Assembly (NCBI GenBank): GCA_965199805.1
Contig: CBDATO010000003.1
Location: 1,364,001 to 1,428,000 of the forward strand
Reading direction: 5' to 3'
Length of the DNA: 64,000 nt
Source: DATAZK01 sp965199805
GTDB taxonomy: Bacteria; Actinomycetota; Actinomycetes; Frankiales; Frankiaceae
Position 1 is the stretch's first letter. Each line of letters opens with the position of its first letter. The translations under genes and the position numbers were made by a program. This document shows positions 24,818 to 33,674 of the stretch, piece by piece. Under the pieces are notes generated by a model that did not search any database, had not been told where the DNA came from, and was given only the letters and a program-made list of their open reading frames with translations.

Positions 24818-25983
24818 GCGCCCAACACCACGGGCAGCTTGAACGCGTGACCGGAGTAGTACACGGCCAGCTCGGCCCCGTCACCCTGCTCGGCGCCCGC
24901 CCAGCGTGAGGTCAGCCCGCCGACCATCTCCTGCACCTCCATGCGGCCGAGGGCCGCGCCCAGGCAGTAGTGCCGCCCCGCGCCGAAGGCGAGCTGCGGA
25001 CGCGGCTGCGTGCGGCGCGGGTCGAACGTGTGCGGATCGGCGAAGACCTGCGGATCACGATGGGCGGCAGCGATGCGCACCGTGACGAACTCGCCTTCCG
25101 CGATCGGGGTGTCGCCCAGCACGGTGTCGGCGGTCGCGTACTTGATGGTGTGCCGGATCGCCGGCTGGAAGCGGCCGCACTCCTCCATCGCTGCGGGCAC
25201 CAGGTCCGGGTCGTCGTGCAGCGCCCGCCAGTCGGCCGGATGCTCGAGCAGCGTCAGGATCGCCATGCCGGCGGTGTTGGCGGTGTTGTCGACCGAGGCC
25301 GACAGCAGCTCCTCGAGCAGGTAGTACGCGTCCTCCTCGGTCAGGTCGCCGGCCGCGGACCGCTCGGCGAGGTGCGTCGCCAGGTCGTCGCCCGGGTGCC
25401 GGCGCTTGTGCGTGAGCAGGTCGTGGGTGTAGCCGGCCAGCTCGTGCTTGGCCCGGCGTACCGGCTCGACCATCTCCTCGGACGCCGTGAACACCAGCAG
25501 CAGAGCGCGCGACCACTCGGCGAGCTGGTCGGCGTCGGCCGGGTCGGCGCCGGCCAGCCGGCAGAACAGCTGCGCCGGCACCGGGTTGGTCAGACCGGTC
25601 ACGACCTCGAACGACGCGGTGTCGACGTCGTCCAGGCACCCGGCGACCAGCTCGCGGGTGAAGTCGCGCAGCTGGTTGATCCGGCGGGCGGTGAACCACG
25701 GCCCGACGAACCGCCGGAGGCGGGTGTGCGTCTCCCCCTCCGAGCTGGTCAGCGTGCGGCCGAGCTCGCCCCACAGCTGCTCGTAACCGAGCTTGATGAG
25801 CAGGTGGTCGATGCCGGGGCTGAGCGCGGGGTCCATGAACGCCGCGCTGCTGATCTCGTAGTCGATGGTCGACCAGCCCCGCGGATCGCGCACCAGCGCA
25901 CCCGTGCCGCGCAGCCGGTCGAACACCGGATGCGGGTCGGCGAGGAACTCCTGCGACAGCGGATCGAGCTGCACGGCGCTCAT
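24814..25983 (-). CDS. Cytochrome P450 with atypical I-helix
   Basis: 389 residues. Heme loop FGAGRHYCLG near residue 330 and ExxR (EECGRF) are normal. The I-helix reads LLSASVDNTANTAG where most P450s have AGxDTT, so the acid-alcohol pair that handles O2 is displaced (D-N-T). It may use a different proton route or act on a substrate that supplies the group. It overlaps its neighbours on both sides by ATGA, being flanked by the broken Rieske gene and the RarA-like gene. Confidence 0.87.
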   Translation of the reverse strand: MSAVQLDPLSQEFLADPHPVFDRLRGTGALVRDPRGWSTIDYEISSAAFMDPALSPGIDHLLIKLGYEQLWGELGRTLTSSEGETHTRLRRFVGPWFTARRINQLRDFTRELVAGCLDDVDTASFEVVTGLTNPVPAQLFCRLAGADPADADQLAEWSRALLLVFTASEEMVEPVRRAKHELAGYTHDLLTHKRRHPGDDLATHLAERSAAGDLTEEDAYYLLEELLSASVDNTANTAGMAILTLLEHPADWRALHDDPDLVPAAMEECGRFQPAIRHTIKYATADTVLGDTPIAEGEFVTVRIAAAHRDPQVFADPHTFDPRRTQPRPQLAFGAGRHYCLGAALGRMEVQEMVGGLTSRWAGAEQGDGAELAVYYSGHAFKLPVVLGA

Positions 25984-26979
25984 GCCACGCCCTGCAGCCG
26001 GGCGGCGTCGCGGGCCACCAGGTCGGCCAGCATGCGGCGCAGCTCGACCGTGCTGCGGTCGGCCCGTACGTGCAGCTCGGCACCGAGCTCGCGCGGGATG
26101 CCCTTCACCACCATCTTCTCCAGGAGCTGCCGGTCCTCGTTCGCCACCAGGTTCTGCTGCGCCTCGACCTCGGCCACCGAGTAGCCGCCCGGGCCCATGT
26201 CGTTGCGGATCTGGAAGGCGTACAGGTCGGTGTGCTCGGCGTCGACCGCGCAGTGGAAAAAGCAGATGGTGATGACGGTGTCGCTGTCGTCGTACTTGAT
26301 CCGCAGGTAGACGTGGTGCGGGGCGGTGCCGACGAAGATCAGCGAGCGGGTGGTCATCTCCTCGTTAGGCGCCGCCGGGGTCCATCGAGTACGCCAGCGA
26401 CCGGGCGGCGTGGCGGTGCTCGACCCGGAAGCTCGTCGGCTCGCGCTCGACCTCGTACGTCCGCACCTCACGGTCGTCCGGGTCACCGATCGAGGCCGGA
26501 TGGGTGAACGGGAAGTGGGCCACGTCGAGGAAGTTGTCGGCCATCTGCGCCGCGCTCGCGTACCAGCGCTGGACCGGCATGGTCACCACGGTGTACGCGG
26601 GGTCGTCCCACTCCGGCACCTCCGGCAGCGGCCCGACCGGGCCGAGCGGCGCCAGCCAGAGCAGCCCGAAGCGCTCGGCCACGGGCAGCGGGTCGAGCCC
26701 TCCCCCGGCCTCGGTGTGCTCGACGCCGTGCCGGCAGGTGATGCCGGCCTCCGTACGCCGGCCCACCGACAGCGGCGCGCCGTGCACGCACTCGTCGACA
26801 TACGCGAGCGGACCCGACCCGCCCGTCGTCACGACGTACGCGCGTCCCCCCAGCTGCACCGGCAGCAGGTCACCGGCGGCAGCCGGGTCCGGCGCGGTGG
26901 CGACCGGCTGCCAGGCGTGCAGCCAGGCCGGGTGCTCGTTCGTCAACCACGCCGCGGGGTCGAGGGTGTCGGGCAGCAT
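25980..26979 (-). pseudogene. Rieske oxygenase, frameshifted and with a degenerate Fe-S motif
   Basis: The N-terminal 204 codons end at TAA (26365-26367); the rest continues in another frame to 25980. Dropping one base of the G4 run at 26377-26380 rejoins the halves as a full-length protein of about 330 residues (DPAAPNEEMTTRS across the join). The iron-site motif NFLDVAHFPFTH is intact. The second Rieske motif is CRHG, one residue short of CxxH, so the [2Fe-2S] site looks broken even without the frameshift. The second half could instead start at ATG 26357 and is still coupled to the P450 start (ATGA). Sequencing error is possible for the shift, not for the motif. Confidence 0.75.
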
Positions 26980-27024
26980 GCCTGTAGAAAATAAGCCCCG
27001 CTAATGACGCTCAGGTAACCGAGC

Positions 27025-27630
27025 TCAGGCCGGGCCGACGTGAGGGTGGGCCGCGACGAGCAGGTAGCGCGCCGGCTCCTGCCCTGCCGCGGCGAACCGG
27101 TGGGTCAGCATGGCGTCGAAGTGGACGCTGTCGCCCGGATCGAGCACGAACGGCTCGGCGCCCTCGAGGTGGACCGTCAGCTGCCCGGCCAGGCAGTAGA
27201 GCAGCTCCTCGCCCGGGTGGGCGAACGCGGTGTCGTCGACGACCCCGACCGGCGCGACCGTTTCGGTGACCTCGAGGTGCGTCCCGCCGCCGGTCAGCAT
27301 CCGTGCGACCGGCGAGCCGGGCTGCTCGGACTGCGGGAGCACCGGCCCCTCCCCTGCCCGCCGCAGCGTCATCGCGCCGTGCGCCGCGGGCAGCAGGGCG
27401 GTCGGGGCGATGCCGAGCGCCTTCGCCAGCCCGTACAGGGTGGCGATGCTCGGGCTGATCGTGCCGGCCTCCACCTGGCTGATGAAGGACTGCGTCACCC
27501 CTGCGCGTCCGGCGAGGGCGGTCATGGTGAGGCCGGCGGCGCGGCGGGCGACCCGCAGCGCCGCCCCGATCGCGGCCGGATCGAGCGTCGCGGCGCCCGG
27601 TACTGCGTCACGAAGCGGCCGGGGCGTCAC
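27025..27630 (-). CDS. XRE-cupin transcriptional regulator (second)
   Basis: 201 residues from a GTG. Helix-turn-helix: IGAALRVARRAAGLTMTAL, AGRAGVTQSFISQVEAGTISP; cupin: FAHPGEELLYCLAGQLTVHL, GDSVHFDAMLTHRF. Same architecture as the protein at 16719. It is upstream of the damaged Rieske, P450 and RarA-like genes on the same strand, with 45 bases between, and so probably regulates itself and that operon. The two regulators bracket the oxygenase/transport region. Confidence 0.88.
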   Translation of the reverse strand: MTPRPLRDAVPGAATLDPAAIGAALRVARRAAGLTMTALAGRAGVTQSFISQVEAGTISPSIATLYGLAKALGIAPTALLPAAHGAMTLRRAGEGPVLPQSEQPGSPVARMLTGGGTHLEVTETVAPVGVVDDTAFAHPGEELLYCLAGQLTVHLEGAEPFVLDPGDSVHFDAMLTHRFAAAGQEPARYLLVAAHPHVGPA

Positions 27631-27669
27631 GCCTGCGCATGATGCCAGCGCACCCGGGGGCGGTGGACA

Positions 27670-28599
27670 ATGACCGTCGTGGCGTCCGAGGAGTCGAAGT
27701 CGCCGGACCTCGATGCGGTCCGCGACGAGCTCTACGGCCTGCTTCCGGACGCGTTCGTCGCCGCCCGCACCGCCGCGGAGAAGGCGGCCCGCAGCGCCGG
27801 CGACCGCGAGACGGCTGCGGCGATCAAGGCGCTGGGCAAGCCGACCGTCGTGGCCTGGCTCGCCAACCAGCTGGTCCGCACCCACCGCGACGAGGTCACC
27901 CCGCTGCTGGAGCTCGGCGCCGCCCTGCGCGAGGCCACCCGGTCGCTGTCCGGTGAGCAGCTGCGCACGCTGTCCCAGCAGCAGAACCAGGTGATCCTGG
28001 CCCTGGTCCGGCAGGGCCGGAAGGTGGCCCGGGCCGCAGGACAGCAGGTGACCGAGGCGACGGCGGCGGGCCTGGAGGAGACCCTGCGCGCCGCGCTCGC
28101 CGACGAGGAGCTCGCCGAGCAGCTGGCGACCGGTCAGCTCACCGCCGGCCTGCAGTTCGTCGGCTTCGGCCTGATGGGTGGCACCTCCCCGGAGCGTGCG
28201 CGGCCGGTCAAGGCGCCGCCCCGGAAGGCGCCGGCGAAGGGCGGGAAGACGTCCGAACGGGACAAAGCCGCCGAGCGGCGCGCCGCCGAGCTCCGCAAGC
28301 AGCTCGAGGAGGCCGCAGAGGCGGTCGACGCCGCCCGCGCCGGCACCGAGCAGGCGTTCGACGTCGAGCGGCACGCGCGTTCCACCCGCGACGACGCACG
28401 CGCCGCGGCCCGCACGACAGGCGAGGAGGTCGACGCGCTACGGGCCCAGCTCGCCGAGGCGCAGTCCCGTGCCGACGACGCCGACCGAGCAGCAGACGAG
28501 GCGACGCAGCAGTACGACGCCGCCTCGGAGGCGCTCGAGCAGGCGCGGGCGACGCTCACCGCCGCCGAACAGCACCAGCGCGAGCTCCAGGACGGCTGA
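27670..28599 (+). CDS. Coiled-coil hypothetical protein
   Basis: 309 residues, no signal peptide or membrane segment. N-terminal half: DELYGLLPDAFVAARTAAEK and ALGKPTVVAWLANQLVR, a conserved pattern I associate with uncharacterised actinobacterial proteins. A basic Pro/Lys linker near residue 185 (KAPPRKAPAKGGK) leads to a long Ala/Glu/Arg-rich coiled coil to the C-terminus. No function assigned. It ends convergently with the EAL gene. Confidence 0.75.
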   Translation: MTVVASEESKSPDLDAVRDELYGLLPDAFVAARTAAEKAARSAGDRETAAAIKALGKPTVVAWLANQLVRTHRDEVTPLLELGAALREATRSLSGEQLRTLSQQQNQVILALVRQGRKVARAAGQQVTEATAAGLEETLRAALADEELAEQLATGQLTAGLQFVGFGLMGGTSPERARPVKAPPRKAPAKGGKTSERDKAAERRAAELRKQLEEAAEAVDAARAGTEQAFDVERHARSTRDDARAAARTTGEEVDALRAQLAEAQSRADDADRAADEATQQYDAASEALEQARATLTAAEQHQRELQDG

Positions 28600-28619
28600 T
28601 CGGGGCAGGACCGGATCAG
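28596..28619. terminator. Possible bidirectional terminator
   Basis: CTGATC (28596-28601) and GATCAG (28614-28619) form an inverted repeat, with nearby G/C pairs, between the convergent coiled-coil and EAL genes. There is no T-tract, so it is only a candidate. Confidence 0.3.
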
Positions 28620-29911
28620 GGCAGTGCGAGGCTCTCGGCCCGTGGGCTGGTGCCCTGCTCGGTGAGCCGGATGGCGCCCCACTCCCGCAGGTGCCGGCGG
28701 TCGGTGCTCGGCCGGGCCAGCAGGTAGCCCTGCGCCGCGTCGACGCCGAGATCCTCGACGGCCCGCAGGTCGGCCCGGCACTCGACGCCCTCCGCGACCA
28801 CGGTGGCGCCGAGGTCGAGGGCGAGCAGGACGAAGGCGCTGACCACACTGCGCCGGGCGCGGTCGATCGCGACCCCGTCCACCAGCGAGCGGTCGATCTT
28901 GATGATGTCCGGTGCCAGCTCGACGACGTGCTTGAGGCTGGCGTAGCCGGCGCCGGCGTCGTCGATGGCGAGGCGCAGGCCCTGGCTGCGCGCGTCCTGC
29001 AGGCTGCCCCGCAACTCCGCGTAGCTCTCGATGGCGGCGTGCTCGGTGATCTCGAGGACGAGGCTCGGGAGCAGGCCGTTGCTGGCGGGAGACATGGCCT
29101 CGAGGTCGTACGCGACCTGCGGGGTCAGATTGACCGACAGGTACTGCTGCGGCGGGAGCTCCGGCACCAGCGAGATGGCCCGGGTGAGCGCCAGGCGCTC
29201 GAGCGGGGCGCCGAGGCCGACGTCGTACGCCATGTCGAAGACCGAGCTGGTGTCGCCGTAGCCGGCCGGGAAGCGCGAGAGCGCCTCGACCCCGAGGCAC
29301 CGGCCGGTGTGCACGTCGAAGATCGGCTGCAGCGCGATGGCGAGGTCACCGGCGTCGAGCAGGCCCTGGATCTGCGCGGTCTCGCGCTCGTGACCCAGCT
29401 GGGTCTCGACCCCGTCAGCCAGCACCCCCGCCAGCATCACCAGGAAGTTGACGTCGCGGTCGCCTACGTCGTGCGCGTCGTGGCTGACGCAGCAGAAGCT
29501 GCCGTACGTGGTGCCGTCCGACAGCTCGATCGGGACGCCGATGTAGGAGCCGAGACGCGCCTGGGCGATGACCGGGGCGAGGTCGCGGACGCCCGGCTCC
29601 CGGGTGACGTCGGGGATCGCCCGCGGGATCTCGCCGCGCACCATCCGCGGGCAGAACGCGAGGTCGAGGTCGGCGCCGGCGCCCACGGAGAAGCCGAACG
29701 AGGCCGCGTCACCGCGCAGAGCCCGGAAGACCTGCTTGCCGCCGGTGAACTCGGTGAGGAAGGCGACGTCCATCTCGAGGTGCCGGCGGGCCAGCTCCAG
29801 GATGCGGTCGAGCTGTCCGCCCACGAGGGCACCGAACACCTCAGCGGCAGCCATCAGACGCGCACCTGACCGACGGTGACCTGCACTGCTCTCGACCCCC
29901 TCGGGCGACAC
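28616..29911 (-). CDS. GAF-EAL cyclic-di-GMP phosphodiesterase
   Basis: 431 residues. Residues 25-170 form a GAF-like sensor (LRGDAASFGFSVGAG, SYIGVPIELSDGTTYGSFCCVSH). The EAL domain follows with VEALSRF, ITEHA, DDAGAGYASL, KIDRS, VAEGVE and QGYLLARP, so the catalytic metal and substrate residues are kept and it should hydrolyse c-di-GMP. No GGDEF domain. The start is GTG at 29911; an ATG at 29854 (MAAAEVF) is an alternative. It is divergent from the RDxSWG gene. Confidence 0.9.
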   Translation of the reverse strand: MSPEGVESSAGHRRSGARLMAAAEVFGALVGGQLDRILELARRHLEMDVAFLTEFTGGKQVFRALRGDAASFGFSVGAGADLDLAFCPRMVRGEIPRAIPDVTREPGVRDLAPVIAQARLGSYIGVPIELSDGTTYGSFCCVSHDAHDVGDRDVNFLVMLAGVLADGVETQLGHERETAQIQGLLDAGDLAIALQPIFDVHTGRCLGVEALSRFPAGYGDTSSVFDMAYDVGLGAPLERLALTRAISLVPELPPQQYLSVNLTPQVAYDLEAMSPASNGLLPSLVLEITEHAAIESYAELRGSLQDARSQGLRLAIDDAGAGYASLKHVVELAPDIIKIDRSLVDGVAIDRARRSVVSAFVLLALDLGATVVAEGVECRADLRAVEDLGVDAAQGYLLARPSTDRRHLREWGAIRLTEQGTSPRAESLALP

Positions 29912-30041
29912 GAGGATGGCGCGCCTCGGTCAGCGTCCCATCGGAGGCCGCACCGCCGCTTGGATGCGCCGAACGGGTGACGCTGCGTCACGTCCGGGGC
30001 GGACGCCGGTCGTTCGAGTCCCCGTGGTAGACACACCCGCA

Positions 30042-30054
30042 GGTGCCTGGCACC
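30042..30054. promoter_or_regulatory. Short palindrome upstream of RDxSWG gene B
   Basis: GGTGCC-T-GGCACC is a perfect inverted repeat 41 bases before the ATG at 30096, in the 184-base divergent gap. It may be an operator. In DNA this GC-rich, a 6-bp repeat can occur by chance. Confidence 0.3.
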
Positions 30055-30095
30055 GCTTTGACCCCGCTGTTATCGGCCGAAACGGATGGCACCCG

Positions 30096-31232
30096 ATGGA
30101 CCTCGACCCGCTCGACGAACACCCGATCCACCAGGTCCCGCTGTCGATGGCGTACGTCGACACGGCCGACCGCAACGCCTACGACCGGTGCATCTACCAG
30201 GCGCTGCAGCACTCCGGCGAGACCGAGATGCTGACCGGCCTCGGCGTGTACCCGAACCTCGGGGTCATCGACGCCTTCGTCTCGGTGCGCCGCGGTGACA
30301 AGCAGTGGTCGGTGCAGACGTCCGGCATCCGCCCCGCCGACAAGCTCAAGCAGGAGGTCGGGCCGTACAAGCTGGAGGTCGTCGAGCCGTTCAAGCAGCT
30401 GCACCTCAGCTGCGCCGGTGACGAGCAGGGCGTCGGCTTCGACCTCATGTTCCGTTCCGAGTACGAGCCCATGCGCGAGCCGCAGCACATCAAGTACGGC
30501 GGCCCCACCGGCAAGGTGACGCTCGAGGGCTGCCGCTACGCGCAGGTCGGCACGTGGGAGGGCGAGATCCGCGTCGACGGCCAGACCATCCCCGTCGACC
30601 CGTCCACCTGGACCGCGACCCGCGACCGCTCCTGGGGCATCCGTCCCGTCGGCGAGCCCGAGCCGCAGGGCCGCCCGTCCGACCGTGAGCCCGGCATCTG
30701 GTGGATCTGGGTGCCGATCCGGTTCGACGACTTCGCCGTGCACTTCATGGTCGAGGAGGACCCCGACGGGTTCCGCACGCTGAACTACGCGGTGCGCGTC
30801 TGGCCGTCCGCCACCGGCCGCAAGATGGAGCAGCTCGGCTGGCCCGAGGTCGACATCCGCTACCGGCCCGGCACCCGCATCCCCGAAGGCGCGACGCTGC
30901 ACCTGAAGACGGTCGACCGCAAGCCGCTGGACCTCGAGATCGAGTGCCTCACCGGCATCCCGCTGCACCTCGGCTGCGGCTACGGCAGCGGCGACGGCTG
31001 GAACCACGGCATGTGGATGGGCGAGACCGAGCCTGGACAAGCATGGGTCAACGGCCGCACGTACGACTACACCGACCCGGCGATCCAGGCGAAGGTGCCG
31101 TGGGGCGGCACCGACCACCTCGCCCGGGCCACCCTGGACGGGCAGATCGGCTACGGCGTCTTCGAGCACGGCACCGTCGGGCGCCACGTCCCCTCCGGCA
31201 TGACCGACATCTCGGCCGTCTCACCGGTCTGA
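30096..31232 (+). CDS. RDxSWG-motif protein, possibly AttH/CrtC-like (paralogue B)
   Basis: 378 residues. Shares with paralogues A and C the N-terminal DEHPIHQ, YDR, GVYPNLG, VGPYKLEVVEPFKQL, the central RDRSWGIRPVGEPEPQGRP, and a C-terminal LDGQIGYGVFEHG. Closest to paralogue C by eye. Mostly beta strands and no export signal. The family probably binds a hydrophobic ligand; that is inferred from the AttH/CrtC-like look and the oxygenase neighbourhood. It stands alone on the plus strand, opposite the EAL gene, and ends convergently with the FUSC gene. Confidence 0.72.
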   Translation: MDLDPLDEHPIHQVPLSMAYVDTADRNAYDRCIYQALQHSGETEMLTGLGVYPNLGVIDAFVSVRRGDKQWSVQTSGIRPADKLKQEVGPYKLEVVEPFKQLHLSCAGDEQGVGFDLMFRSEYEPMREPQHIKYGGPTGKVTLEGCRYAQVGTWEGEIRVDGQTIPVDPSTWTATRDRSWGIRPVGEPEPQGRPSDREPGIWWIWVPIRFDDFAVHFMVEEDPDGFRTLNYAVRVWPSATGRKMEQLGWPEVDIRYRPGTRIPEGATLHLKTVDRKPLDLEIECLTGIPLHLGCGYGSGDGWNHGMWMGETEPGQAWVNGRTYDYTDPAIQAKVPWGGTDHLARATLDGQIGYGVFEHGTVGRHVPSGMTDISAVSPV

Positions 31233-31252
31233 CTCTGTGATGGTGTGACAGC

Positions 31253-33631
31253 TCAGGCGGTACGCGCCACCGGCTCGCGTCGTACGCGCGCCGGCGGCCA
31301 CGGCAGCAGCCGGGCCTTCGGGTTCGCCGCCTGCACGGCGGCCACGCTGCGCGCCGCGTCGGTGAGGACGGCCTGCAGCCGGCGCGAGGCGTCGAGGTGG
31401 CCGCCGGTCCAGATCATCCGGACGGCGGTGGCCGTCGCCCGGCCGTCCGCGTCACGCAGGTCATGGCGTACGGCGTCGATGATCCGGCCGTCCGCGACCA
31501 CGTCGTGCCGCAGCGGATCGGGCACGGGCGACCCGTCGATGAGGCTGGCGGCAAGGGTCCGGTACCAGGCGCTGATCTGATCGACGGAGACCAGCACCTC
31601 GTGGCGGGCGGCCGACCGGTCACCCGGCGTCATGCCGTCGTCGCGGCTCCACAGGTCGAGGACGGCGTCGGCGGTGAGACGCAGCCCGGCGATCCCGGTG
31701 ACCAGCCGGGTGACGTCCGGCAGCGGGATCGGCTTGGCCCCGTGCTCGGCGAGGAAGTTGCGGAACGTGTCGTCGAGACGGCGTGACGCCGCGGCGGCCC
31801 GCTGCGCCGGCGCCGTCGGCGGGGCGGGCGGCACCGTCCCCGGCGCACATGGCTCGCACCGCGACATCCCGAAGTCCACGGCGTCGACCAGATACGCCGC
31901 ACACTCCCGGTAGGCGGTCGACAGTGCCCGGCTGAGCGCGGCACCGGCCCCGCGCGGCCAGAAGAGGACCCCGACGACGACGCTCACCGCACAACCGATG
32001 GCGACGTCCTCGATGCGCAGCAGGCCGACCCGGTAGCCCACCGGATCGATGATGTTGAAGAGCACCACGATGGTGAGCGTGAACGCCGCCTGCCCGGCCG
32101 TGAAGGAGATCGCCGCCGGCGCGATGCCGGTGAGCAGCACCGATACCGGCAGCAGCGCCCACAGCAGGCGCAGGTCGGTGCCGACCAGCTGCAGCAGCGC
32201 GGCACCGACCACGAAGCCGGCGACGGTGCCGACGAGACCGCGCAGTGCGTTCTGCCCGGTGTTCAGCGCGTTGGAGCGAAGGATCGACAGCGCCCCGAGC
32301 ACCACCCAGAACGAGTGCTGCACCCCGGTGAGCTTCGCGACCCACACGGCGAGGCCGAGCCCCACCGCCCCGCGCAGGCTGTTGTGCAGCCAGACCGAGC
32401 GGCGGTTGAAGTGCGCCGAGGCCCGCTCCTGCACCACCGTGAAGGTGCCCGCGAAGCCCGTCGGCTGGCGGCCGAGCAGCCGGGCGAGCCACGACCGGCG
32501 CTCGGCCGCAGCCGTGACCTCGGCGTTGCTCGCGATCAACGATGCGGCGAAGCTCAGCTCCTGGGCACGGAAGGTCGGGTCCAGCGAGGTGATGAACTCC
32601 CGCATCCGCTCCTCGCTCATGCCCGCAGCCTGGCGCCGCACGGGCAGGTCTCCGGTGGCGTTGCGCTCCATGGCCCGGAGCGCGTCGTGCATCCGCTGCA
32701 CCCCGTCCCGCAGCGCATAAGGATCGCCCGCATGCCGCTCGAGCAGGTCTGCCGCGCCTTCGAGGACGTCGACCGCCGCCGACTTCACGCCGCAGATGGC
32801 GACGTTGGCGGGGATGCCGGCCGGCCGCTTCGGTGGCAGCCCGCCCGTGCCGCCGGCGCCGACGATGATGTGCAGCCAGGTCAGCTCGTCGACCAGCCGC
32901 ACCGTCGTGCGCGCTTCGGTCGTGAGCCCGGTCGGCCGGTAGGGCGTGGTGAGGAAGCCCTGGCGCAGCGCACTCATCGCCTGCTCGGCCGCCTCCGCGG
33001 CGACCGCGTAATCGGTGCGGTGCTGCTCGGTCTCGTCGCTCAGCAGGTACGCGACTTCCGCACGCAGCCGGCGGCCCAGCGCCCGGCAGGCGGCGGCGGC
33101 CGAAGCACGCAGCGGGTCGGCGACCGGGATCGGCCACAGCAGGCCGACGGCGACGACGGAGATCGCCGCGGCGACGGCCCACCCCGCCAGCCGGTCGCCG
33201 ATCGCCGACGGTGGGGCCGACAGCGAGACCGGCAGGATGAACGAGAGCAGCAGCGGGGTCGTCGCGCCGGCGAGCGTCGAGCTGACCACCCCGGAGAAGA
33301 GCACCCCGAAGCCGACCAGCGCCATCGAGGTCGCGGCCAGCCAGGTCTGCTGCGAGCACAGCGTGCCGATGCAGACCAGCACCGCTCCGGCGAGGCCGAG
33401 GCTCGCCTGCGCCTGCATCCGGTTACGGATCGGGCCGCGGAAGTCGGTGAGCAGCAGAAGCCCGACCGACCCGAAGGCGGCGAAGACCGCGAACTCCGCG
33501 TTGTCGAGCACCTCGTGACCCAGCGCGAAGAGCGCCGGCATGATCACCGCGGCGCGAAGCGCCCGGCGGGCGGCCCCGTAACCCGGGTCTCGTGCCCGGA
33601 GCCAGGTCAGCAGGGATCTCAGCAGGGGCAC
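31253..33631 (-). CDS. FUSC-family membrane protein (aromatic acid exporter-like)
   Basis: 792 residues from a GTG. Two blocks of membrane helices: residues 20-175 (AAVIMPALFALGHE, LAGAVLVCIGTL, LSFILPVSLSA) and about 430-590 (SLRGAVGLGLAVWVAKLTG, HSFWVVLGALSILRSN, TAGQAAFTLTIVVLFNIIDP). Large cytoplasmic helical regions follow each. This is the FUSC/YccS/AaeB duplicated layout, implicated in export of aromatic acids and toxic intermediates. It would suit a strain oxidising aromatics or steroids. It follows the DUF222-HNH gene by 43 bases. Confidence 0.85.
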   Translation of the reverse strand: MPLLRSLLTWLRARDPGYGAARRALRAAVIMPALFALGHEVLDNAEFAVFAAFGSVGLLLLTDFRGPIRNRMQAQASLGLAGAVLVCIGTLCSQQTWLAATSMALVGFGVLFSGVVSSTLAGATTPLLLSFILPVSLSAPPSAIGDRLAGWAVAAAISVVAVGLLWPIPVADPLRASAAAACRALGRRLRAEVAYLLSDETEQHRTDYAVAAEAAEQAMSALRQGFLTTPYRPTGLTTEARTTVRLVDELTWLHIIVGAGGTGGLPPKRPAGIPANVAICGVKSAAVDVLEGAADLLERHAGDPYALRDGVQRMHDALRAMERNATGDLPVRRQAAGMSEERMREFITSLDPTFRAQELSFAASLIASNAEVTAAAERRSWLARLLGRQPTGFAGTFTVVQERASAHFNRRSVWLHNSLRGAVGLGLAVWVAKLTGVQHSFWVVLGALSILRSNALNTGQNALRGLVGTVAGFVVGAALLQLVGTDLRLLWALLPVSVLLTGIAPAAISFTAGQAAFTLTIVVLFNIIDPVGYRVGLLRIEDVAIGCAVSVVVGVLFWPRGAGAALSRALSTAYRECAAYLVDAVDFGMSRCEPCAPGTVPPAPPTAPAQRAAAASRRLDDTFRNFLAEHGAKPIPLPDVTRLVTGIAGLRLTADAVLDLWSRDDGMTPGDRSAARHEVLVSVDQISAWYRTLAASLIDGSPVPDPLRHDVVADGRIIDAVRHDLRDADGRATATAVRMIWTGGHLDASRRLQAVLTDAARSVAAVQAANPKARLLPWPPARVRREPVARTA

Positions 33632-33674
33632 GGACAGATACTCACGTAGACGGCTACCGGCAACAAGACGCTGC

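Noticed and set aside
26357..26979. Rieske halves as two genuine subunits
   Set aside because: Removal of one base in a G4 run yields one continuous normal-length alpha subunit, which is simpler; two subunits cannot be excluded.
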